From Prevotella sp. (GTDB taxonomy: Bacteria > Bacteroidota > Bacteroidia > Bacteroidales > Bacteroidaceae): 64,000 nt of DNA. The position numbers and the translations under genes were made by a program. Location: positions 28,836 to 92,835 of the forward strand of contig JAFZSR010000053.1 of the NCBI GenBank assembly GCA_017619275.1, in the 5' to 3' direction. The stretch's first letter is position 1, and each line of letters opens with the position of its first letter. Shown here piece after piece: positions 9,518-16,443 of the stretch. The notes beneath the pieces were generated by a model. That model saw only the letters and a program-made list of their open reading frames with translations. It did no database searches and was not told where the DNA came from.

Positions 9518-9769
9518 ATGACAATGGTACAATTGAACGCAGAGCTGTTTCGCAATATGAGCATCATAGCTGAGGATGAGAATCTGATGAAACGAGCCGT
9601 CAAATATTTGCGAAAACTTGCTGCAGAGAAAAAGGCCGATCCCACACTCTTCACCAAAGAAGAGTTCTTTGCCCGTGTGGACGAGGCAAGGGAACAGATT
9701 AAACGCGGCGAAGGCATCGAAATGTTGCCTGAGGAGTCGTTAGACGAATTTCTGAAAAGAGTGGGCTGA
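9518..9769 (+). CDS. Antitoxin of a YoeB-type pair
   Basis: An 83-residue, charged, helical protein immediately upstream of a YoeB-like toxin. It is predicted to bind and neutralise the toxin and to repress the shared promoter. An in-frame ATG exists at 9479, but the promoter -7 box lies at 9484-9491, so the ATG at 9518 (MTMVQLNAELF) is the likely start; ATG 9524 is an alternative. The second half (KKADPTLFTKEEFFARVDEA) resembles the toxin-binding part of RelB/Phd-like antitoxins. The stop TGA overlaps the toxin ATG by one base, indicating translational coupling. The antitoxin family was not determined from sequence alone. Confidence 0.82.
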   Translation: MTMVQLNAELFRNMSIIAEDENLMKRAVKYLRKLAAEKKADPTLFTKEEFFARVDEAREQIKRGEGIEMLPEESLDEFLKRVG

Positions 9770-10041
9770 TGTATACAATTATCTATTCTCCAAAGGCCAT
9801 TGAAGACCTTCGGAAGCTGAAACAGGATGAACCTGCAGCATACAAGAAAGTAGGCAAGTTTATTCAGGAATTGAAAGAGCATCCCAAAACAGGTACTGGC
9901 CACCCAGAACCGCTCAAGGGCAACCGGAGCGGACAGTGGAGCCGAACCGTCACGAAGAAGCATCGCCTGATTTATGAAATTTTTGAGACGGAAGTCCACG
10001 TTGATGTGCTCTCCGCCTATGGGCATTATAGCGACAAGTGA
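9769..10041 (+). CDS. yoeB: YoeB/Txe-family toxin
   Basis: A 90-residue ribosome-dependent mRNA interferase. It shows the YoeB signature order: an N-terminal strand (YTIIYSPKAIEDL), then GHPEPLKGNRSGQWSR, then HRLIYEI, and a C-terminal AYGHY. The Glu in EPL, the Arg in WSR and the terminal His-Tyr correspond to known active-site positions of the family. The gene starts inside the stop codon of the antitoxin. It is encoded on the strand opposite to the surrounding hsd genes and ends 14 bp before the hsdS stop, with convergent orientation. Length and motifs look intact, so the toxin is probably functional. Confidence 0.92.
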   Translation: MYTIIYSPKAIEDLRKLKQDEPAAYKKVGKFIQELKEHPKTGTGHPEPLKGNRSGQWSRTVTKKHRLIYEIFETEVHVDVLSAYGHYSDK

Positions 10042-10054
10042 TGTGCTGCTCATT

Positions 10055-11143
10055 TCACTCAAACGTCAACAGTTTGTTCCGATAATACTCATATTGCTGC
10101 TCACGAGCCATTAGCTGAGCCTCCAAGTTCGAAATATTCGCCTCGAAGGTGTCGAGGATGGAGACGATGCGGGACTGCTCGGAGAGAGAGGGTATGGGTA
10201 CCTGTAAAGATTCCATTAAAGCCTTTGTTAAATGTGCCATTGTTGCACCATGAAGATTAATAAATGCCTGTTTCCTCATATCTTCTGATTGCAACCAATA
10301 GTACATAAACTTCTTTTGTATTCTATCACTACAATTCATTTTCCAAATGTGGTAGTGATAGATTACTTTCTCTTCTTCCCATATGTGAGGCCCAAAAGAA
10401 GCAGACCAAGCATATAGCAAATCCCCATTTTTACAGTAGTATTTATTGTCCAATTCCAAATCAGAGTAATACCAACTGTCATTAGAAAAGAAATTCCCAA
10501 CACGCAAAACTCTGTACTTACCTTTACATAAAAGCTCTGGTTGACTATATGCTCTGCCGTTAACAACCTCACAAATATCTTTGAGGGGGATTCTCGCCAA
10601 TCCATCTTTTCCTTCAAGGTCGAGGAGTTGGTCACGATAATACTCATACTGCTTGCGGCGCTGGGCGATTTGCTCTTTTAGGTTGTCGATGGCAGCGGTG
10701 AACGTATCGAGGATGCCAACTATACGCTGTTGCTCGGAAAGGGAGGGAATGGGGATTTTTATCGTTGAAGCTACATTAGACATTAATTTAGGATTGCCCA
10801 TACCCTCTAATACATAGTCTTTAGCTGCTTTCGAGAGCCAAAAATAAAGAAAGTCTTGTTTGATTCTATTATCAGTAATGTCAATCAACCCACAAACGTT
10901 AGTTATATTGAATCTTCCTTTCCTTCTGAATATAGTACCAGCATAGGCACCATCTGTCGTCCATGTAAGGAAATCACCATCGAACATATAACTATTTATA
11001 TTCCCCAATACACCATCATTTGCTGTTTGAGACGAATATACAGGGTATTCACCTTCAAAATCCCTTATATAGTCTTTTGAGATTACTTTTCCTCTCACGA
11101 GATTTGCAACCTCTCCCAATTTCTTCCACTCCACCATACTCAT
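10055..11143 (-). CDS. hsdS: Type I restriction-modification specificity subunit
   Basis: Recognises the bipartite DNA target for methylation and restriction. The 362 residues contain two target-recognition domains separated by conserved helical regions. The central and C-terminal conserved regions are clear copies of each other: both contain P-I-P-S-L-S-E-Q followed by R-I-V-x-I-L-D-T-F, and both end in QYEYYR. The start ATG at 11143 overlaps the hsdM stop (ATGA), showing coupled translation and supporting this start over the Met two codons later. The TRDs are more AT-rich than the flanking genes, as is usual for horizontally exchanged specificity domains. Target sequence cannot be predicted. 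Confidence 0.94.
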   Translation of the reverse strand: MSMVEWKKLGEVANLVRGKVISKDYIRDFEGEYPVYSSQTANDGVLGNINSYMFDGDFLTWTTDGAYAGTIFRRKGRFNITNVCGLIDITDNRIKQDFLYFWLSKAAKDYVLEGMGNPKLMSNVASTIKIPIPSLSEQQRIVGILDTFTAAIDNLKEQIAQRRKQYEYYRDQLLDLEGKDGLARIPLKDICEVVNGRAYSQPELLCKGKYRVLRVGNFFSNDSWYYSDLELDNKYYCKNGDLLYAWSASFGPHIWEEEKVIYHYHIWKMNCSDRIQKKFMYYWLQSEDMRKQAFINLHGATMAHLTKALMESLQVPIPSLSEQSRIVSILDTFEANISNLEAQLMAREQQYEYYRNKLLTFE

Positions 11144-12711
11144 CCCTCCAATTCCATAATAATCTCATCAATCTTCTTGTTCAGCTCATTGCCCTTTGTA
11201 ACCAGCTTTTCCAACTTGCTGTTGACCTCTGCAATGTCAATCACCTCGCGGGTGTCCTCCTGCTCCACATAGCTGCTGACTGATAGGTTGGCATCGTTGG
11301 CCAGGATATCGTCGTTCTTCACGAGCTTTGCCAGGTTCTGCTCATCGCGCCGATTGGCAAAGAGCTGCACAATCTTGTCTTGATGCTCGGGCAGCAGCAC
11401 ATTCTTGTTGCCATTCTTCGCAAACAACTTGCTGGCGTCGATGAAGAGCACGGACGCATCGGTTTTTGCACTTCGCTTTAAGACGATGATGCAGGTGGCG
11501 ATGCCCACGCCGAAGAACAGGTTGGCGGGCAGCTGGATGACGGTGTCCACGAAGTTGTTGTTGATGAGATACTGGCGAATCTTCTTCTCGTCGCCACCGC
11601 GATAGAGCACGCCGGGGAACTCCACGATGGCGGCTGTGCCTGTCTCGCTGAGGTGCCACAGCATGTGCATGGTGAAGGCCAGGTCGGCGGCACTCTTCGG
11701 TGCCAGCACGCCCGCAGGGGCATAGCGCTCGTCGTTGATGAGGATGGTGTTGTCCTTACCCTCCCACTTCAACGAGTATGGGGGATTGGAGACGATGGCG
11801 TCGAAGCCCTTACATTCTTGTGCCACCTCCATGTGCTGGGGCTTCAGCAGCGTGTCCTCCAAGCGGATGTCGAAGTTGTCGTAGTTCACGTTGTGCAGGA
11901 ACATGTTGATGCGGCAGAGGTTGTAGGTGGTGGGGTTCACCTCCTGCCCATAGTATTTCAGATGCGGGTTCTCGCGGCCGATGGTCTTGGCAAACTTCAG
12001 CAGCAACGAGCCGCTGCCACAGGCAGGGTCGTAGACCTTGTTGATATGGGGATTGTTCCACGATGCCAACCGCGCCAGCACCTCGCTCACCTGCTGCGGG
12101 GTGAAGAACTCGCCGCCGCTCTTGCCCGCCTCCGAAGCATACATCTGCATCAGGAACTCGTAGGTGTCGCCAAAGGTGTCGTTGTCGGTGTCGTCGTATT
12201 TCGAGCCGAGTTCCATCGTGGCTACCGTCTTCAGCACTTTCGCCAGCAGTTGGTTGCGCTTGATGACGGTGCTGCCCAGCGCCTGGCTGTCGACAGCGAA
12301 GTCGCTGAACAGGCCACGGAGTGCATCTTCCGAATCGGTGCCCTGAGCCGATGCTTCGATGCTGCGGAAGATGGTGGTGAGGTGCTCGTTCAGGTTCTCG
12401 TCGCGCTCTGCCGTTTTCACCACGTTTTGGAACAGCTGCGAGGGCAGCACGAAGTAGCCCTTCTCCTCCACCATCTTCTGACGGATACGCTCGGCCATCT
12501 CGTCGCTGATGGCGGCATAGTCGAAGTCGGGCTGTCCGGCGGCAGCCATCAGCTGGTGGATGTAGTCGCAGATGTTCTCGGAGATAAAGCGGTAGAAGAT
12601 GGAGCCTAAGACGTAGGCCTTAAACTCCCAGCCATCGACCGCGCCACGCAGGTCGTTGGCAATCTTCCAAATGGTTTTGTGCAGTTCCGCACGTTCGTTT
12701 TGGTTCACCAT
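11140..12711 (-). CDS. hsdM: Type I restriction-modification methyltransferase subunit
   Basis: N6-adenine methyltransferase subunit of the type I complex. An upstream in-frame ATG (12759) exists, but the family N-terminus corresponds to MVNQNERAELHKTIW, giving the start at 12711 and 523 residues. The AdoMet-binding motif DPACGSGSLLLKF and catalytic NPPYSLKW are both intact. The N-terminal helical HsdM_N domain (WKIANDLRGAVDGWEFKAYV) precedes them. The gene is first in the hsdM-hsdS-(TA)-hsdR locus and overlaps hsdS by 4 bp. Its promoter lies about 300 bp upstream, leaving a long structured leader, which suggests post-transcriptional control. Confidence 0.94.
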   Translation of the reverse strand: MVNQNERAELHKTIWKIANDLRGAVDGWEFKAYVLGSIFYRFISENICDYIHQLMAAAGQPDFDYAAISDEMAERIRQKMVEEKGYFVLPSQLFQNVVKTAERDENLNEHLTTIFRSIEASAQGTDSEDALRGLFSDFAVDSQALGSTVIKRNQLLAKVLKTVATMELGSKYDDTDNDTFGDTYEFLMQMYASEAGKSGGEFFTPQQVSEVLARLASWNNPHINKVYDPACGSGSLLLKFAKTIGRENPHLKYYGQEVNPTTYNLCRINMFLHNVNYDNFDIRLEDTLLKPQHMEVAQECKGFDAIVSNPPYSLKWEGKDNTILINDERYAPAGVLAPKSAADLAFTMHMLWHLSETGTAAIVEFPGVLYRGGDEKKIRQYLINNNFVDTVIQLPANLFFGVGIATCIIVLKRSAKTDASVLFIDASKLFAKNGNKNVLLPEHQDKIVQLFANRRDEQNLAKLVKNDDILANDANLSVSSYVEQEDTREVIDIAEVNSKLEKLVTKGNELNKKIDEIIMELEG

Positions 12712-12714
12712 TGC

Positions 12715-13003
12715 TATGATAGTCTTAGTAGCACAGCACTTATCGGAGCTTACGGGCACTCACCAACCAACGGACACAGAGATAGCGCGGACCGCCTATC
12801 CGTGTCTGAGGTGGTGAGAGAAACCCGTTCAACTGATATGTGACATGTCCACGCTATCAAGCGCAGACATTAGACATTTATTGTAGTTGAACTTCGTATA
12901 CTAAAACTCTCACCTTTTAGACACGCCGAATAACTGCTAATGCTGTTATTGTTTACCCACGAAAGTCCTCCTGCCACCCTGCGCTCAGGGAATCTGCAGT
13001 AGT
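12715..13003 (-). ncRNA. Structured 5' leader or separate RNA upstream of hsdM
   Basis: No convincing ORF. Read on the minus strand from the predicted transcription start, several helices are visible: CCCTG/CAGGG hairpin (12976-12990); AATAAC/GTTATT hairpin (12941-12962); CTAAAA/TTTTAG hairpin whose loop GGTGAGAG can pair with CTCTCACC about 90 nt later; GTTCAAC with GTTGAAC; and a terminal hairpin at 12773-12810. GTGTCT near 12930 and GTGTCC near 12775 compete for the same AGACAC segment near 12803, giving mutually exclusive folds. It does not match RNase P, tmRNA, SRP or 6S RNA by eye. It may be a regulatory leader of hsdM or an independent RNA. Confidence 0.5.
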
Positions 13004-13009
13004 TGGTTG

Positions 13010-13040
13010 CAAAAGTACAAAATGTTTTAGAAAAAACAAA
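13010..13040 (-). promoter_or_regulatory. Promoter driving hsdM and its leader
   Basis: On the minus strand, TTTG (complement of CAAA at 13037-13040), 19 bp, then TACTTTTG (complement of 13010-13017). Both boxes and the spacing match the Bacteroidetes consensus. Predicted start of transcription is near 13003, about 290 nt before the hsdM ATG. Confidence 0.78.
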
Positions 13041-13135
13041 GAGAAAAGGGAGAAAAAAATGAAGCCATTTGCAGGGTGTTCATCGCCGTTGTTCGCTTTT
13101 CAGGTAGGGGTCAAAAAGAAGCTATGCGCCCCACA

Positions 13136-13202
13136 AAATTTTGGCGTCGACTTTTTGAAAAATCTCGTTGAGTTTTTGAAAAAAGTCGTACGACTTTTTT
13201 TA
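13136..13202. repeat. Dispersed AT-rich repeat, copy 1
   Basis: Contains the family core TTTTGGCGTCGACTTTTTG, then AAAAATCTCGTTGA, and ends in a 22-bp perfect palindrome at 13179-13200 centred on GTCGTACGAC with A6/T6 arms. Related copies occur at 13491-13534, 40471-40540 and, inverted, 56622-56684. All are intergenic. Confidence 0.7.
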
Positions 13203-13205
13203 TCC

Positions 13206-13439
13206 CACCGAAAGTGTTGTCTTTGTTGTATGAGTTGTCTTCAAGACCAACCGCGTTTTTATAAAAGACAACTTTTACAACTGTGACAACTTTTTGTAGG
13301 CAAGAGCCCGACAACCTGGTTGAAACCTCACCGAGAGTGTTGTCTTTGTTGTATGGGTTGTCTTCAAAACCAACCGCGTTTTTTTAAAAGACAACTTTTA
13401 CAACTATGACAACTTTTCTGTAGGCAAGAGTCCGACAAT
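13206..13439. repeat. Two tandem ~110-bp hairpin repeats, 123-bp period
   Basis: Copy A (13206-13315) and copy B (13329-13439) are about 92% identical by eye. Each holds an imperfect inverted repeat with arms of about 28 nt: GTTGTC...TTGTA...AGTTGTCTT on one side and AAGACAACT...TACAA...GACAAC on the other, followed by TGTAGGCAAGAG. No coding sequence is evident. They lie between dispersed-repeat copies 1 and 2. Confidence 0.75.
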
Positions 13440-13490
13440 GAGGATTTTGCGTTAATTGTAACCGTCCCAAGTTGTTTTTTCGATTACATT

Positions 13491-13534
13491 AATTTTGGTA
13501 ACGACTTTTTAAAAAATCTCGTACGGTTTTTTTT
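13491..13534. repeat. Dispersed AT-rich repeat, copy 2
   Basis: Core AATTTTGGTAACGACTTTTT followed by AAAAAATCTCGTACGG and a T-run. Same family as 13136-13202, 40471-40540 and 56622-56684. It lies just upstream of the promoter of the DUF4105 gene. Confidence 0.7.
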
Positions 13535-13547
13535 CTTCGGCTTTCCT

Positions 13548-13578
13548 TTTGCATTTCCCATGCTTTTTCGTACCTTTG
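13548..13578 (+). promoter_or_regulatory. Promoter of the DUF4105 operon
   Basis: TTTG 13548-13551, 19 bp, TACCTTTG 13571-13578. The predicted transcript begins at about 13583-13586, at or just after the annotated GTG, implying a leaderless or very short-leader mRNA or a start at GTG 13592. Confidence 0.8.
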
Positions 13579-13582
13579 CAGC

Positions 13583-14752
13583 GTGAAACACGTGCTTCGC
13601 TTTTTAGGCCCATTACTTTGTGTGGCCTTGCTGACTGTGGGCTTGCCAGTCCGTGGTCAGAGCGATTCGTTGGCCGAGATGGACAGTGTGGAGGTGGGGC
13701 TGCTGACGTGCTCGCCCCACAACGAGGTGTATAGCCTCTACGGTCACTCCGCCCTGCACTGGCACGACCTTCGCACAGGACAGCATTGGGTGTTCAACTA
13801 TGGCGTGTTCGACTATCGTAAGCCCCACTTCGTGTGGCGCTTCATCATGGGGCAAACCGACTACCGTTTGGAGGCTACCACCGCCTTGAGCGCCTGGTGC
13901 GACTACTATCGCAATTGGGGCAGCAGCGTGGAGGAGCAGGTGCTCAACCTGACGGCTGCCGAGAAACTGCGACTGCAACAGGCGCTGGCGCTAAACCTGA
14001 AACGGCCGGAGTATCGCTACAATTTCTTCTACGACAACTGTTCCACAAGGCCGCGCGACATGATTGAGCGGTCGCTCGATGGCAAGGTGAACTATGCCCT
14101 GCGGCCAGACTATGAACCCTCTTTCCGGGAGATGATTCATCGCTGCACCAAGGACCATCCTTGGGCCTCGTTTGGCAACGACCTATTGCTGGGCTTGCGT
14201 GCCGACCAGAAGACGACCCAACGCGAGCGACAGTTCCTGCCCGAGAACCTGATGTGGGACTTCGACCATGCCACCGTGACGCGTAGCGATGGGAAGAGTA
14301 CGCCCCTGGTGCTACGGCGCTTGGTGCACGTGCCGTTGGGACAACCAAAGCCCATGAGTGGTTTCCCGCTCAGTCCCCTCGCGTGTACATTATTATTATT
14401 AGGGGTGTCGCTGGCCATCGCTGCTTACGAGCACTGGCGGCGGCTGACGCTGTGGTGGTGGGATGCGCTGCTGATGCTGGTTACTGGATTGGCGGGCTGC
14501 CTCCTGGCGCTGATGTTCTTCTCGGAGCATCCGGCCACCAGCAGCAACCTGCAGGTGCTGGTGCTCAATCCGCTGGCACTGCTGTTCCTGCCCGCCGTGC
14601 TCAGGCGTCGGCGCAGTGTGTGGTTCAGGCTGAGCCTGGTCTGCTTGCTGGCGTTTCTGCTGGGTGCACTTTGGCAAGACTATGCCGAGGGCATGGAAAT
14701 TGTGGCATTATGTTTGCTGTTAAGGTGTTGGACTCATCGACATGACAAATAA
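13583..14752 (+). CDS. DUF4105 (Lnb N-terminal-like) membrane protein
   Basis: Signal peptide or first membrane segment at about 1-25 (ends PVRGQ), then a periplasmic DUF4105 domain with VYSLYGHSALHW, FNYGVFDY and the Cys-bearing YNFFYDNCSTRPRDM, hallmarks of the papain-like Lnb_N/DUF4105 family; the His of YGHS and Cys of DNCS may form a catalytic pair. The C-terminal third (about 260-385) has four to five hydrophobic helices. Function in Bacteroidetes is unknown; a cell-envelope hydrolase or amidase role is an inference. The GTG start gives the signal peptide, but the promoter places the transcript start almost on it, so GTG 13592 is also possible. It overlaps the next gene by 11 bp and forms an operon with it. 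Confidence 0.82.
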   Translation: MKHVLRFLGPLLCVALLTVGLPVRGQSDSLAEMDSVEVGLLTCSPHNEVYSLYGHSALHWHDLRTGQHWVFNYGVFDYRKPHFVWRFIMGQTDYRLEATTALSAWCDYYRNWGSSVEEQVLNLTAAEKLRLQQALALNLKRPEYRYNFFYDNCSTRPRDMIERSLDGKVNYALRPDYEPSFREMIHRCTKDHPWASFGNDLLLGLRADQKTTQRERQFLPENLMWDFDHATVTRSDGKSTPLVLRRLVHVPLGQPKPMSGFPLSPLACTLLLLGVSLAIAAYEHWRRLTLWWWDALLMLVTGLAGCLLALMFFSEHPATSSNLQVLVLNPLALLFLPAVLRRRRSVWFRLSLVCLLAFLLGALWQDYAEGMEIVALCLLLRCWTHRHDK

Positions 14753-16340
14753 ATATCTCTATCTCACGCTGCTGGCCGTGCTGGGCTTCCATGCCGAGGG
14801 CCGAGGACAACAAGCACAGGCAGGTGCCACGCCACGACTGGTGGTGAGCATAGCCATCGACCAGTTGCGCACCGACTATATGGAGGCCTTTGCCCCCCTT
14901 TATGGCGAAGGCGGACTGAAGCGCTTGCTCAACCAAGGCGCCGTGCTGGCCAATGCCGCCTATCCCTTTGCGCCCGTCGACCGGGCCTCGGCCATTGCCG
15001 CCATCGCCACGGGCACCACGCCATATTACAACGGTATAGTGGGATGTCAGTGGCTCAACCGCGCCACGCTGCGCCCCGTGGGTTGTGTCGACGACCAGAA
15101 ATATACGGGTATGCTCACCGCAGAGACCGCCTCACCCGCTGGGCTGGCCACTTCGTCGCTGGCCGACGAGCTGAAGGTGGCCACGGGCGGCAAGGCATTG
15201 GTGTATGCCATCGCCCCCTTCCGCGATGCCGCCGTGCTGGCTGCTGGTCATGCTGCCGACGCCGCCCTGTGGATCGACGACATCTACGGACAGTGGTGCT
15301 CGTCGACGTATTATCTGCAGAGCATGCCTCAGTGGCTCAGCACGTTTAATGCTACGAAGGCCCCCGGCGAGCGTATCAACCACATCACTTGGGAGCCGTT
15401 GAGCGAGCAGACCGCCGCTTTCAACTATTATCTGCAGACCACCACCGACGGCAAGCCCTTCCGTCATAAGTTCAAGGACAGCCAACGCTTTGCCGAGTAT
15501 AAACGCAGCGCGCTGGTGAACACCGATGTGACCGACATGGCCATGCGCTGCGTGACCACCACGGGCATGGGGCGCGACAAGGTGACCGACCTGCTGGCAC
15601 TGACCTACTATGCCGGCCGATTCGGGCAGCAGAGCATGACAGATTGTCAGATGGAGCTGCAAGACACCTACGTGAGGCTCGACTTGGAGTTGGACCGTCT
15701 GCTCACCTTCATCGAGCGCAACATAGGCCTCGAAGAGGTGCTGGTGGTGCTCACCAGCACGGGTTACAGCGATGTGGAACCCGCCGACTACGAGCGATTC
15801 CGCATCCCCACGGGCACGTTCAACCTGAGCCGAACGGCCAGTCTGCTCAATATGTATCTGGGCGCCATCTGGGGGTCGGACAAGTATGTAGAGACCATCT
15901 TCGACAATCAGATATTCCTGAACCACCAGCTGTTGGAGCGGAAGAAAATCAGCATTGGCGAAGCCACCAGTCGTGCCCAGGAGATTGTGGCTATGATGGA
16001 TGGCGTGCGCAATGTGTACACTTCGCTCCAGCTGCTCACCACCCAGAGTGCCCAGACCGAGAAGACCCGCAACGCCTTCAATCCCCAGCGATGCGGCGAC
16101 ATCATCATTGAGACAGCTCCGGGATGGCGCGTGCTGAACGAAGACACCCACGAGAGCCACATGCCCGTGAACAGCTACACGCAGTTCCCCATCATCTTCT
16201 TCGGGGCTGGCGTCAACCCGGCGCAGGTGGTGGCACAAGTAACCGCCAACCCAGTGGGAATAGAGCGTATTGCACCCACCATTGCGCGTGCCATACGCAT
16301 CAGGGCACCTAATGCTTGCACGGCACAACCATTATTTTGA
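14742..16340 (+). CDS. Alkaline-phosphatase-fold protein, probably inactive
   Basis: The 532-residue protein follows the PafA/type I phosphodiesterase plan: signal peptide, first strand with IDQLRTDY (Asp 40), the ATGTTPYYNGIVG segment, then a lid region and EDTYxRLD-like QDTYVRLDLELDRLL. Key residues are missing. The segment normally holding the Thr nucleophile and a Gly-His (T-x-P-G-H-A) reads RASAIA at about 81-86; the Asp-Tyr-x-Gly-His metal site reads TYYAGRF at about 288; the Asp-His-Gly site reads LTSTGY at about 336. Only the first Asp and possibly a C-terminal His (ESHMPVNSY) remain. It is therefore likely a pseudoenzyme with a binding or structural role. It overlaps the DUF4105 gene by 11 bp and precedes secA. 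Confidence 0.82.
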   Translation: MTNKYLYLTLLAVLGFHAEGRGQQAQAGATPRLVVSIAIDQLRTDYMEAFAPLYGEGGLKRLLNQGAVLANAAYPFAPVDRASAIAAIATGTTPYYNGIVGCQWLNRATLRPVGCVDDQKYTGMLTAETASPAGLATSSLADELKVATGGKALVYAIAPFRDAAVLAAGHAADAALWIDDIYGQWCSSTYYLQSMPQWLSTFNATKAPGERINHITWEPLSEQTAAFNYYLQTTTDGKPFRHKFKDSQRFAEYKRSALVNTDVTDMAMRCVTTTGMGRDKVTDLLALTYYAGRFGQQSMTDCQMELQDTYVRLDLELDRLLTFIERNIGLEEVLVVLTSTGYSDVEPADYERFRIPTGTFNLSRTASLLNMYLGAIWGSDKYVETIFDNQIFLNHQLLERKKISIGEATSRAQEIVAMMDGVRNVYTSLQLLTTQSAQTEKTRNAFNPQRCGDIIIETAPGWRVLNEDTHESHMPVNSYTQFPIIFFGAGVNPAQVVAQVTANPVGIERIAPTIARAIRIRAPNACTAQPLF

Positions 16341-16371
16341 ATATATTTTCTTTTTTCAGCAAAAAAATGCG

Positions 16372-16379
16372 TACCTTTG
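16372..16379 (+). promoter_or_regulatory. Promoter -7 box of secA
   Basis: TACCTTTG, 64 bp before the secA ATG. The -33 position carries only a weak TTTC-like sequence. Confidence 0.55.
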
Positions 16380-16443
16380 CACGCTGAAATAAAAAAACAT
16401 AGCAAGCATAATACCGTCATAACGAAATAACGACAAATAAAAG

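Noticed and set aside
12715-13003. RNase P RNA, tmRNA, SRP RNA or 6S RNA
   Set aside because: A GAAAGTCC-like string is present on the plus strand, but the other conserved parts of RNase P are absent; there is no tmRNA tag reading frame or tRNA-like end, and no SRP tetraloop motif.
13206-13439. Integron attC sites or a CRISPR array
   Set aside because: The arms lack the attC core sites and there are no cassette genes or integrase. Only two units exist and there are no variable spacers or cas genes.
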